Source of the DNA: Anticarsia gemmatalis
Taxonomy: Eukaryota > Arthropoda > Insecta > Lepidoptera > Erebidae
Direction: 5' to 3'
Assembly: GCF_050436995.1 (NCBI RefSeq)
Contig: NC_134749.1
Location: forward strand, 12,728,001-12,792,000
Length of the DNA: 64,000 bases
The notes beneath the pieces were generated by a model, which saw only the letters and a list, made by a program, of their open reading frames with translations, did no database searches and was not told where the DNA came from. Below, piece after piece: positions 48,406 through 58,872 of the stretch (position 1 is the first letter of the stretch; each line of letters starts with the position of its first letter). The translations under genes were made by a program, and so were the position numbers.

Positions 48406-49884
48406 ATATTTACAATATATTATAATTGTTATGATAAAGTTTAGAAATTACCTATTAGTTCAGCTGTGCACTAGTTAATTTTGATTGTCTGTATTAATCC
48501 TATGATGCCACGCTATTGCTGGTACTGAACTCCTTTTCCATAGCTTAGTTTTAACACTTCATGGATACTAAAACATAGGCTTATTCTATCCTGTTTTGAA
48601 AACCAGTCTAAATAAAAATCGCCTAAATTATTCATACATTCGCGACACTCAGACTAAAATCACTCAATCCTGAAAACACATACCGTAGCATTTGAACAAG
48701 CTTTCGACCCTGAAACCTTCGTATTGGTGCTGTCCATTAACCAAATGGATGAACGGACAGATTTACATTGCAAATGTCTGCGTCAAAGGCTGCCAGGAAT
48801 TTTTCATTTGACGGCAAAACTTTTGAAAGTGAAGGGTTAGATATGAAGGAGTTGCGTATTGTGCTTTTTTATATTGCGTACGTGAGTCTTATCCTATGTT
48901 GTCGGATTTTGTATAGGTTTTTGTGGTTTAATGCTTCTATGTGTGATGAAGTCTGTTCTTTTGTATGTCAGGAAGATGGGATAGTATGGGATTATTATAA
49001 TGCGTAGGTATGTATTAGTTTGGTATAAAAAAGCAGAGAGTATGTATTTTATTTGTACATTTTAGGTTTATTTTGTGACTTTTTAATACGTTCAACTCAC
49101 ATTACAATACACGTAAAAAAAACTTCTCTCATCACTTTTCACCATATACAAAGTTAAAGCAAAAACATATTTTAACATTATTTCTCAGTGACTGTGCGAT
49201 TGAACTAGCCTATCTCTACACATTGTTAAAAATGGCCATTTCATTAACTGTCTATTTCCATACAAAATCAAAGAACTTTACCAGACACAACACAGTAACA
49301 TAATACCTACCTCGCAATAGACGTGATACCAATGAAAACTTCCACAACTTCGTGATTCCCAAATGAGGGGTTGAAGAAAGTTGTTCTGTAATAACGCAGA
49401 CGAGCCCTGAAGCCAATAAAAAGATGACAAGCAATATAAAGATTAGGTTCCCAAGACATCTTAGATCAGATCCATCTCTGTCGATTTGCGTTCGTTTCCA
49501 GCCCTTCGGGAAATTCGATGCATTATCGATTTTTTTGCTAGTGTTGTAGTTGTGTCGATATCGATAGATTTTCTTTTAATATTGCTGTTATTTGGATTTA
49601 AAATAGATATGTTTTATTTAACACAAATTCGTTTATGAGTCTCAAGAGTTTGGTATTTCAGAATGACTATTAAGTTGGTCTTGGTTGTTGACGTTAATCA
49701 ATTCAAAATCTTCTCTGCAGCTTTTGCAGCAGTGCATTTTCATTAGAAAGTGTCGACACGGAAATTTAAAAGGGTAAACATACATTGTATTATTAAAAGA
49801 CTAAGGCGTACTTATTGAAGTCACATTTATTAAGTAAGAAAACGATCATCATTGTGGAAAAGTACTTAATAAATTCTAAATATT
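48406..49884. other. Unassigned stretch with one weak exon-like block
   Basis: At 48779-48886 the frame MSASKAARNFSFDGKTFESE.. runs into TAC|GTGAGT, a good donor. The codons are AT-rich and the upstream acceptor is weak, so I do not call it. Confidence 0.35.
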
Positions 49885-49945
49885 ATCGGTCGGGGAAAAA
49901 GTCTTTTCGCACGCATACGCATCGTGGCAACATTAGGTAGACTAT
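49885..49945. mobile_element. Mariner-like terminal fragment
   Basis: ATCGGTCGGGGAAAAAGTCTTTTCGCAC follows TT at a TA-containing site. It resembles mariner-type terminal repeats (GGTnGGnnAAAAAGT). No matching inverted end or transposase was found, so this is a solo end if real. Confidence 0.35.
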
Positions 49946-52126
49946 CGACAAATCAAATCGTCGACTGTTGCCCATCTCTTTCATCCAAGTATAGGATTAC
50001 AGTACGTCGGTGTACCTGAGGATATTGGGGGGATTCCGCAGCACCACTCCATATGCCAACTACTCGGATTACTGACTATTTCAGATTATACTGCAAACGG
50101 AAAATACTCTGTAATGTGTGCTGGAAAACTGAATGGTTTTGTTCTGCTATTATTATATTGGTATCTACTTCTGAGTTGAAAAAAACAGACTCTATTATTG
50201 GAGTATTTACTTAAATGATAGCATTTTCATCTAATGATCTCAAAAGATGAAGATGAAGATTCATTCCTATGGCTGTCAAAAACTGGGCTGAAAGTTTTTC
50301 ACAAATGGTATTGATAGACCTTTGATTATTTGGTAATTTGTATTCAGTAGTGGACTTGAGATGACTTTTACACCACTGCATAAGTAACCCCACTTATAAC
50401 AAGTGCATTGTGCCTTTATGTATACATACACCCAGAAAAACAATACGAATAACTAGTTTATTAAGCTCGGGCTACTCACTAAACTAAACTACGCAAAACA
50501 ACTGAGAAAACTGCGACCACTCACGCGAAAATGTTTTCCCATCATAATCATATATTTACGTTAACCTGTTTACCCACATCGGGAAATCTTTCCCCAACTC
50601 CTCGCATCTTCGTAATAAGCAGCCATTACCGAAATTAAAGCATCAATCTCAACACCACGTCGATGCCTTACGCGCTCCTCTTAAATATTCTATGTAGAGT
50701 AAGATGTAGAAGTGATTCTATTAGGTCGTCGTACCTACAAGCAAGCCACATAATATTTTGATAGTATTAGATAGGAACTGGTTGTATAATTTGCGTTAAC
50801 ATAATGATCCTGTTTCGATCAAATATGTATAATACTTGTCTCTGAAAACTGTTATCATCGTTAACCGTTAATTTATCATCGCTAAGCCAATTTATTTTCC
50901 AAAGCTTCATTGATTTTAATTGTACTTTGCAGGACGATTGTTATTTTTTTTTCTATTTTACAATTTCCGTGTTTTGTTTTTTATGAGGAATTTAAGAAAT
51001 TGTGGTAAATTATTGTCTGGAAAATAGTGACCACGGTTTCTTTGTGAAAAAGTTACAATTACAACCAATAACGACTCATGATAAAGTATTTTCATAAAGT
51101 CGTAATGTGGAGAGTTTCACCCAAGTCATTGACCTCATAGGTACAATACAATTAAAGTATCCTATCTATACATTATTCTAGTCTACATCACAGGTGAAAG
51201 TTGGTTGTGGTCGCGACATAAATTACCGTTTAAGGCAATAAACGCTTATTGCGCGTTGCGGGACTCGGCTCAGGATTGTGCGCAAGCTATACACAATTAG
51301 GGGATATGATTAATTTTGTTTAGAAGTGCCGCGTCTGAATGGACGATTAGTCTTGGTAAAATCCGTAATAGGTATTTGTATCACATTAGTAGAAAGCTAA
51401 GTATGCGGTTTCCTATACCACTTAAACATCTATAATTATATTTGAGTAGTTTTGCGAATGTAACAGGTGAGGTTTTGTCGAGTATAAGTCAATAAAAAGC
51501 CATTTTTAATACTATATCTCTGAAGACTGTGAAAATATTAACTATGCTAGTCCTGTAGGTTAACTTAAAATAACTGTATTTTAAAAGTTCTTCAACCAAG
51601 GTCAATTGTGTTAGTTCTTACTTCTAACGATCCAAACCCATAATCGAAACTGAAAACTTCAGTTTCATTCAATACTCAATGGTTTAGGCAGCACAGTATG
51701 TCACACCACTTGAAGTGTTTTACTCTGCTATAAAACACCCGTCAATCGCGGTAACTATACTGTATATGAGTATTCCCCAATGAGAGGCCGTTGTAGTGCT
51801 TGCGGTAAAACAATACACGAATATTTTGGCGGGCATTTTTTTCATATTGGACGGAAAAAAAATTAATTGCAAAAGATTGACCAAACCATAAATGGCTAAT
51901 AGAAAAATCATCAAAATCGGTTTAGTGTCATTGAGGCACAAACATTGTTACCTACTTCCGCATAAATATATAATGCTAGTAAGAAATAAGATGTATGTAT
52001 GTAAAGTTATTGTAATTAGTAAATTAAATACACCAAAGTACCGTTAACTCTAAAAAATGACCCAGCTAATTGAAAAACCCATACAAAATATTAACAATAT
52101 TAAATACAAAAGATTTTCAATCAAAG
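49946..52126. other. Unassigned AT-rich stretch
   Basis: Nothing supported. Confidence 0.4.
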
Positions 52127-52275
52127 TGTCTGAGCCGCGGAAGCGCGGGTATTTGCCGTCGTCTACCATCCATTGTCTACGGCTGGCTACGATGATTGAC
52201 ATTATCTACGAGCCCGGCATTCATCGCCCGTCGGGAACTGACGCCCGAACAATTGCACAGTACAGATTACGAAAT
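52127..52275 (+). CDS. Candidate exon in a G+C-rich block
   Basis: A 149-nt block is strongly G+C-rich at third positions (CCG, CGG, AAG, CGC, GCC and similar) and open in one frame, reading SEPRKRGYLPSSTIHCLRLA and on to RTIAQYRLRN. It ends at a GTAAGC donor (52276-52281). The acceptor side (TTTTCAATCAAAG) lacks a good pyrimidine tract. I do not recognise the protein. A CpG-rich non-coding block is the main alternative. Confidence 0.3.
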
Positions 52276-53451
52276 GTAAGCAAAATTAAATTTCGGTGAG
52301 CGAGTGTCGGAAATTAAGTGTTTAGAATTGGGTGATGATGTTTGACCTGAAATTATTTTAATTACAGCTTTGATAAAAAAATTAAAACAGTCCAAAAATA
52401 ATATTTAGATCGAAATACTAGGTTATATTTGAATCCAAATATTCTAGAAAATTCTCTCTCATTCTTTATTCAAAATATTATACAAAAGAGTAATCTGTGG
52501 TGGTCGATACAGGAGACACTCGGTTTGACGAATACCGTTATTCATGTAACTAAAACCATATTTGTAGAAATGAGGTAATATTTTTAGAATTCGACGCTAT
52601 CGGCAAACTTTAATAGGAACGAATGTATAAAATTACAAATCCTATGTTTACCCATATTAGTTACCCTACAAAATAACTATTACACATTCAACCAAAATTT
52701 TTACACGCCAACAATCACTAAACCCTATACCAAACAAAAAGCTTTTAATTTCCGAATATTAAACATTGGAAATTAATCGCACAGTGGGCACTTACCCAGA
52801 AATGTGGATGAGACAATCGTTCCGAACCTTTTGTCTGGATATGTATTGTTTATACACAAATAAATCAGTTCGTGCACAGTGGTCCGGCGACGGACCGCTG
52901 GTTTTCAAACAATAATACATAATAAATGCTGTTGATATCATTGTCATGTAAATACAGAAATGAGATATTTAATTTTAATACACAGAATACCGAATGAATG
53001 TGTGAATTATTGATTGTGAGTTCTAATTTTGGTTTTTGTTGTGTTCTAAAATGTGGGTAGTTGTTCTTAGGTTTGTGTATGATATAATTTATAATACCAT
53101 TACTGTATTGTTGGCGGTAATTTTATACTTGTTAGCATGTCTTGTCATCACGCGATGCCTAAACAGTCAATAAGTATGTGTTGCTTCAAAAGCTTATTTT
53201 AAGTAAGTAAGTGTTTTACTAATTTTATGATGCATATACTCGTACATATCAATGCAATAATTTTATAATATTTCAATATTTAAAATACATAAAATATTTT
53301 TAGTGATCCATTTCTGCGTGAATGGCATTTTATAGTGCTTCAAAATATTTGTACAATGGTACATACGCATTGCAAAAATATTTAGAAAAAATCCACACAA
53401 AAAGTTGAAGTGGAATGTGGAACACTCCTAACAAAATGAACCTATTCACAC
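52276..53451. other. Unassigned AT-rich stretch
   Basis: Nothing supported. Confidence 0.4.
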
Positions 53452-53456
53452 CGGCG
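53452..53456. repeat. Left target-site duplication CGGCG
   Basis: CGGCG directly precedes the Transib element and is repeated exactly at 55642-55646. Five-base G+C-rich duplications of CGNCG type are the known Transib signature. Confidence 0.9.
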
Positions 53457-54180
53457 CACTGTGGATCGAAAATCGGCTGTAGAAGACATAGGATCTCGAT
53501 GTCGCGAATGTTATTTTTTTTTATGGAAATGTATTCTGCTGATCATTACTGTTCTATAAAATGTCATATGACGTAATTGTGTGCACAAATGGAAGAGTTA
53601 TAATTTTTTTAAGAAAATTTTGTATGGAGCTGACATGAAAAATGAGAATATCTCTGGAATCGCAAGGTTGGCCGTTATATCCTTGCACACTGATATAGTA
53701 CTATTTATGTGTGAATTTTTGACATACTTTATATCGCGGCATCACTTGCGATTTTTTTTCTAAAAATCGTCAAATTTTTAAAAAAAAAATTTTGTTTATA
53801 ATACATTTTAATGCTTAAGTATGACAATAACAAGTGTAATTTACAATATTTTTTATGCTTAGACCAAAACGTTCTAAGAAATCACAAAATCGTAATACTT
53901 CTCCTCGAATGGTGTTCTCTGAACCTCGTATAATCTTTTTTTCGGGCCTCTGAAGCTTCTTCCGAAAGACTTCCAATTAGTACAAAAGCATTTACTGCAA
54001 TTATATCCCCTCCGTGAATAAACAATTTGTGGACAGTTGATGATGTGCAGTAGGTACCCATCATACAGTTCCACGTATTTTCAGCGGTTGTTCTAGCGTA
54101 TTCTTTAAATTTCGGCACGTCTACAAACTCTCGATGTGATAGCTCTCAGAATCACAGCAAATCTGCATATTAGGTCTTCA
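53457..54180. repeat. Transib foldback left arm
   Basis: It is nearly identical, in reverse complement, to 54912-55641. Differences include the T/G at tip position 4, small indels in A/T runs and a short indel near 54135-54150. Homology stops at about GGTCTTCATC. Confidence 0.9.
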
Positions 54181-54874
54181 TCGAATCCAATGATCGCTGC
54201 AGTTTTACAAGGAAACTCTAAAAATCGCCTTGCTGTGTTCCCATCGTTAGTTGTGTCTAATCCTCGCTTAATGATGTCGATCAAATGGTTGAGATCATCT
54301 CTGAATCGTTCTTGGATGAGTTTTTTTCGTGAATGCAGTGTCTCTTGATGGCCTTCTCCTCTTGCAGACCACTTTTTGAAGTCTAGACGATACGCTATGT
54401 GTAAAAGACATTCCGTTTATGCGGGCATGAAGTGATGATAATCCGAACTCATACACGCCAGAAGAAACGGTTTTTGACGCAATGGCATCTAACTTATTCA
54501 TTTATGTGGGCTTAGCCGAATACAGGTAGAGCAGGCCGCATTTCACTTCGCTACAGCCAGATATGTAAAAATTTTGCCATCAATCATCGTCACCATTAAT
54601 TGGTCACTAATTTCAGTACTTGACATTTTGAGGGTACGAGAGATTTAATTTGGTTATCCATTGCAGTTTTTTCATTTATGACGTCTTCTTTGGATTCTTT
54701 CGCAAAAGTAAACTGGACTGGATGGCAATACATAGGTGAGCAGGGTTTTAGATTCACCCATACGGTATCACCGTCAGCTATCAACTTTAATGGAACCAAA
54801 GAGGTCATAAATGAGCTGGAATCATCTTCAAACCCCCTATCACCGTCAAATCCCCACCTTGGTGTTAATATCAT
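53882..54874 (-). pseudogene. Transib transposase pseudogene (RAG1-like catalytic core)
   Basis: Reading right to left, the landmarks in order are: WGFDGDRG with the first catalytic Asp at 54845-54847, then FMTSLVPLKLI and TFAKESKEDVINEK; MVTMIDGK with the second Asp at 54579-54581; a CSTC zinc-type pair; YEFGLSSLHARI; FRDDLNHLIDII..TTNDGNTARRF near 54211-54250; TVHKLFIHGGDII; and GSLSEEASEARKKDYTRF with the catalytic Glu at about 53957-53962. This order and spacing follow the RAG1/Transib core (D600, D708, E962 in mouse RAG1). Several frameshifts and in-frame stops separate the pieces, and everything N-terminal to the first Asp block is absent. The C-terminal 78 codons are still one open frame. 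Confidence 0.85.
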
Positions 54875-54911
54875 TTGTTTATCCTGCCGTTACAAGTTCA
54901 GAATTTGGATA

Positions 54912-55641
54912 AGACGAAGACCTAATATGCAGATTTGCTGTGATTCTGCAAGTTATCACATCTGCAAAGTTTGTAGACGTGCCGAAATTTAAAGAATACG
55001 CTAGAACAACCGCTGAAAATACGTGGAACTGTATGATGGGTACCTACTGCACATCATCAACTGTCCACAAATTGTTTATTCACGGAGGGGACATAATTGC
55101 AGTAAATGCTTTTGTACTAATTGGAAGTCTTTCGGAAGAAGCTTCAGAGGCCCGAAACAAAGATTATACGAGGTTCAGAGAACACCATTCGAGGAGAAGT
55201 AGTACGATTTTGTGATTTCTTAGAACGTTTTGGTCTAAGCATAAAAAATATTGTAAATTACACTTGTTATTGTCATACTTAAGCATTAAAATGTATTATA
55301 AACAAAATATATTTTTTTTAAATTTTGACGATTTTTAGAAAAAAAATCGCAAGTGATGCCGCGATATAAAGTATGTCAAAAATTCACAAATAAATAGTAC
55401 TATATCAGTGTGCAAGGATATAACGGCCAACCTTGCGATTCCAGAGATATTCTCATTTTTCATGTCAGCTCCATACAAAATTTTCTTAAAAAAATTATAA
55501 CTCTTCCATTTGTGCACACAATTACGTCATATGACATTTTATAGAACAGTAATGATCAGCAGAATACATTTCCATCAAAAAAAATAACATTCGCGACATC
55601 GAGATCCTATGTCTTCTACAGCCGATTTTCGATCCACCGTG
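54912..55641. repeat. Transib foldback right arm
   Basis: Inverted partner of 53457-54180, starting at about ACGAAGACCTAATATGC and ending at the element tip. Confidence 0.9.
54940..55215 (+). pseudogene. Duplicated C-terminal fragment of Transib transposase
   Basis: A 91-codon plus-strand frame repeats the end of the transposase: VPKFKEYARTTAENTW.., TVHKLFIHGGDII and SLSEEASEARNKDYTRFR, with the Glu pair at 55135-55140. This copy has NK where the left arm has KK. It is part of the inverted right arm, without any Asp motif, so it cannot be catalytic alone. Confidence 0.8.
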
Positions 55642-55646
55642 CGGCG
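55642..55646. repeat. Right target-site duplication CGGCG
   Basis: Exact copy of 53452-53456. Confidence 0.9.
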
Positions 55647-56349
55647 GCCGTTTCTAAAAAAAAAAGCTTTAATTCCCCACCACGCAATACCATAATGAAT
55701 TAACAAGTGTACACCCAATTATTCGGGCACGCAGTGTAATGTAAGCAAAAACAATTTGTTGTCCGTAACTAAAGTTTACCGAAAACAGGCGACGTTATGC
55801 AGTGTACACGTCAGTGCAAATAAAAGTGTACAGTGCGGGCGGCTAGTTAAAATTTCACGAGTCAGTCTAACGGTTGGACGCACTGTTATTCCGAGTTCGA
55901 ATTTCGTTTCGTTTCGAACGCTATTTTTTAAATATTTCAGTTGGTTCTGTTCAATGTTCGTTTGTTTTTGATGGTTTTTGTTTAGTAGTTTCGGTTAATA
56001 AATATATTATGAATGTGATTTTGTACCTGTAGCAGTTCTACTGTCGGTACTAACAAGTATGTAGAGTTTGATGTTTTATTTGTGACTTGGTAAATAACTT
56101 CCTTCAGCTGAATTTGAACGTGGTTTTATGTTTCTCATTTCAAGCAGAGTCTACGGTGAAGTTAGATGCTTATGAGTTTAGGAGTTACAGTCTTGAAGCT
56201 AGCCGAGAATATGATCTACAGTTACACAATGTACAGATCATGGCAATGATACATTAGACCACGTAGCATCTTTGTAGCAATATCAAGCAAGCAGAGGTAT
56301 ATGAGATGCACGTACTATTGAGTATAGTATTCAACATTTTACTTTGAGG
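55647..56349. other. Unassigned stretch, possible transcription start region
   Basis: Two TCAGT initiator-like words near 55810 and 55860 sit in a G+C-richer block (55730-55920) that follows a GTGTACAC/GTGTAC repeat. No downstream exon was recognised, so this is weak. Confidence 0.25.
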
Positions 56350-56357
56350 GTCTAAAT
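56350..56357. repeat. Left 8-bp target duplication GTCTAAAT
   Basis: Exact copy at 56900-56907. Confidence 0.85.
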
Positions 56358-56899
56358 CAGAGGTTCCCAAACTATTTTCATCTAACGCCCACTTTCAAAA
56401 TCAGTTATTTTGTAGCTCCCCCATTTATTCTTCACCTTATAAACCTCAATAACGTATGTATTAGTTTCGCCTGGAGATTAATTAAACCTATCTTCTAAAC
56501 GAGACTTTTTTTACCAGAGAGATAGATTAGGTACCTATGTACATTAATAATCGTGCGTTCGGTTTGTGTCTTCGGAGGTGGGGACCTCACTTGCGACACT
56601 TGAAGATACGAATATTCTTCAGTGTTTGATACATAACTAAATATCTTAATTAAGATATAAATAGCGTTGTGAACGTTTATATTCATACAACAAAATAGGA
56701 TAAAAATTGATATTGTGTACTTGTGTAGTAGGAGAATTTTAATTTCAATTAATTTTAAAATAAGAAGTAACTGAAGTTTCATATCGCCCCGTAAATCACT
56801 TCAGCGCCACCCCTATTTTCTTTTTTGAGCCCCTCACCGCCCCCCTCTAGATCTCCATCGCCCACAAGGGGGCGTTATCGCCCACTTTGGGAAAGACTG
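56358..56899. mobile_element. 542-bp hAT-type non-autonomous transposon
   Basis: The left end CAGAGGTTCCCAAACT and the reversed right end CAGTCTTTCCCAAAGT are imperfect TIRs (12 of 16 matching). They are followed inside by CGCCCAC and GGGCG blocks. Both flanks carry GTCTAAAT. CAG-type TIRs and 8-bp duplications define the hAT superfamily. The C-rich CCCTCACCGCCCCCCTC block near 56831-56847 is part of the element. The minus-strand frames within or overlapping it are not genes. Confidence 0.85.
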
Positions 56900-56907
56900 G
56901 TCTAAAT
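56900..56907. repeat. Right 8-bp target duplication GTCTAAAT
   Basis: Exact copy of 56350-56357. Confidence 0.85.
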
Positions 56908-58851
56908 TATACCTCAGTATTAGCCAGTGATGCAATGACGTCTTTGGTTTTGCACCCGCATACTGCTCATACATATGTCTTTTGATTTTATTTTCATCTT
57001 TAATATAACGGCTTATTACTACATTAAGATACAGAAAGTTAATTAAGGCGTAAATATACACAATACATTAGAAATAACAATTGATTTTCGATTACTTTAT
57101 TATGAGTACCACAATCAGATACTCTACGGCAGGTTCAAATGTCCACATCAAATAAATATAGGTTTATCTCCAATACCACTCTGTTTGTACAAAGTTTGTT
57201 TAGTTATTTGAGTACGTGATTAGTATGTTTAAGTGTACAGAGGATCCTTGTGTTACTTTGTGCGTTCAGTTTTATTTAGTTAGTGGTAAGTATCCTTGAG
57301 AGTGGTCTTGACATACTGTAGTTTTCTCGACTCTGGAGCTAAGTACATGATGGTAGTTCAGAGTCACAATCAGTCGCAATTCCGTACAATTGAAATAGGT
57401 TTCAATAATATAATAATTTATTACGGTTAAGTTATTACAAAACACAACTTGTACTTCGGATTTTAGATTAAGGATTTTTTTTTGTCGGATTTTAAACCCA
57501 ACCTATCTGGTGATTTCTTTATTTTGAAGCACTTTTACCAAAATTACATATTATATCTGGTAAATCATTCCTATATTATAGTAATTTGCAACATGCTGGC
57601 AAATTTCTTACGCCTCTGCTGCTACTACTGTAAAAAAACTACAAGGGTAATCGCAATATAACATGATAAATTTTGAACTCAATATTTCCTTAAAACGTAT
57701 ATTTTACACAAGCTAAAGACTTAAGTGAAGAACTATCCAACTAAACATTCAATTTCAAAGTTAAATCATCATTCAATTTAAATTTCACAGATAGATTCAT
57801 TACGTCGTATAAAAATAGTGTAATAAGCAGTAAGAACGTCGAGTTGATGCAGTTCAACGATATCGCAGCTCCATTCATCGACTAAGAAAATTTAATCCAA
57901 CGACTCTCAGTGACTTCAGTCACAACTTGCATTTAAGAAGAGATGAAAACGTTATCGTTCACGTTTTTGTTCGTGTTTTGTTTGTTTGTAGAATAGGGAC
58001 TGGTTTTTGAATAAAATAATGTTTATTTTAATAAGCTTTGTGTTCTTGTTTATTTTATAGGCAGTGTAATATTATGTATAATAGGGTAATTAGCGCGAAC
58101 ATTAATCTATAGTTTCAGGTTTTTTGACGTTTCGGCGTAGGTCACAATGCCCGTGATCGCAAGTTAAATAAAAAATCTAAAAATTAAAGACTATGCCTAG
58201 TATGTTTTTTACAAATTTTGATGAATTATACGTACAATGTGTAACACAATTTTTACCAAAATATAAAAAAAAATATCTGCATATTTATTTTAACTGTTGA
58301 TAAATTCGGTGGCTGCAAACTACAAAAATCATTTGTCAATATTGAACATAAATATTTGACTTTTGTTTTTCCCGGATGTAAGCTTTTATTTATGTGGAAA
58401 AACTGACATGAAATCTATAACTTTATTTTGATTCGGTACAACGATTCAGTATAATGTTTTTCAGACATGACTTAAATGACTTAGGCCTTGTGTAATACAC
58501 AGATAGGAACATTATTGCTTTACTTTCATAAACCGATTAGTCTGACACAACTAGTAAAGTCCTGCACACTTCTGGTTTCCTCCCGAAGCAAAGAACTCTT
58601 GTTGAATTTGACATAAAAATAGTCAAAAACATTTTTTGAAAATAAATCGTCAGAAGTCAATCGTACTTTAACCACATTATGGAAATGAAAAAAATAAGTA
58701 CACCGTATTTCAAAAGCCCTTGAAAAACTCACAAAATAAGAATACCGCCTCCAAATCTTTTCTCTCCATCACATCTCGAAAGGCTAAATCTAGTAAATTA
58801 GTTTCATTATCACTCTGTCCCAGGTGCTTCACAAAGCGCTTGTTTTTGGCT
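56908..58851. other. Unassigned AT-rich stretch
   Basis: TTTTTTGACGTTTCGGCGTAGG..GTGATCGCAAG near 58120-58165 loosely resembles the palindrome-associated repeat at 22.1 kb. No gene was seen. Confidence 0.35.
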
Positions 58852-58872
58852 CCCCTCCCTTCCCCCTCACCC
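58852..58872 (-). other. Putative G-quadruplex motif
   Basis: On the plus strand the C runs are CCCC-T-CCC-TT-CCCCC-TCA-CCC. On the minus strand this gives four G runs of at least three with loops of 3, 2 and 1 bases. A further C6 lies at 58881-58886. It is striking in DNA this AT-rich. Confidence 0.6.

Larger units (their letters stand above)
53457..55641 (-). mobile_element. Transib (RAG1-related) transposon, foldback derivative
   Basis: The 2185-bp element starts CACTGTGGATCGAAAATCGG and ends with its reverse complement, with tip CACGGTGG. The CAC start matches Transib termini and the V(D)J heptamer. CGGCG flanks both sides. The broken transposase runs on the minus strand (54874 to 53882). 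The element consists of two inverted arms of about 725 bp around a centre of about 730 bp. The right arm is an inverted copy of the transposase 3' end and 3' terminus. It replaces the original 5' part, just upstream of the first catalytic aspartate. It cannot encode a full transposase, but both tips could still be mobilised by an active relative. Confidence 0.9.

Noticed and set aside
48779..48886. Frame ending at a perfect GTGAGT donor
   Set aside because: Weak acceptor, AT-rich codons and an undistinguished translation.
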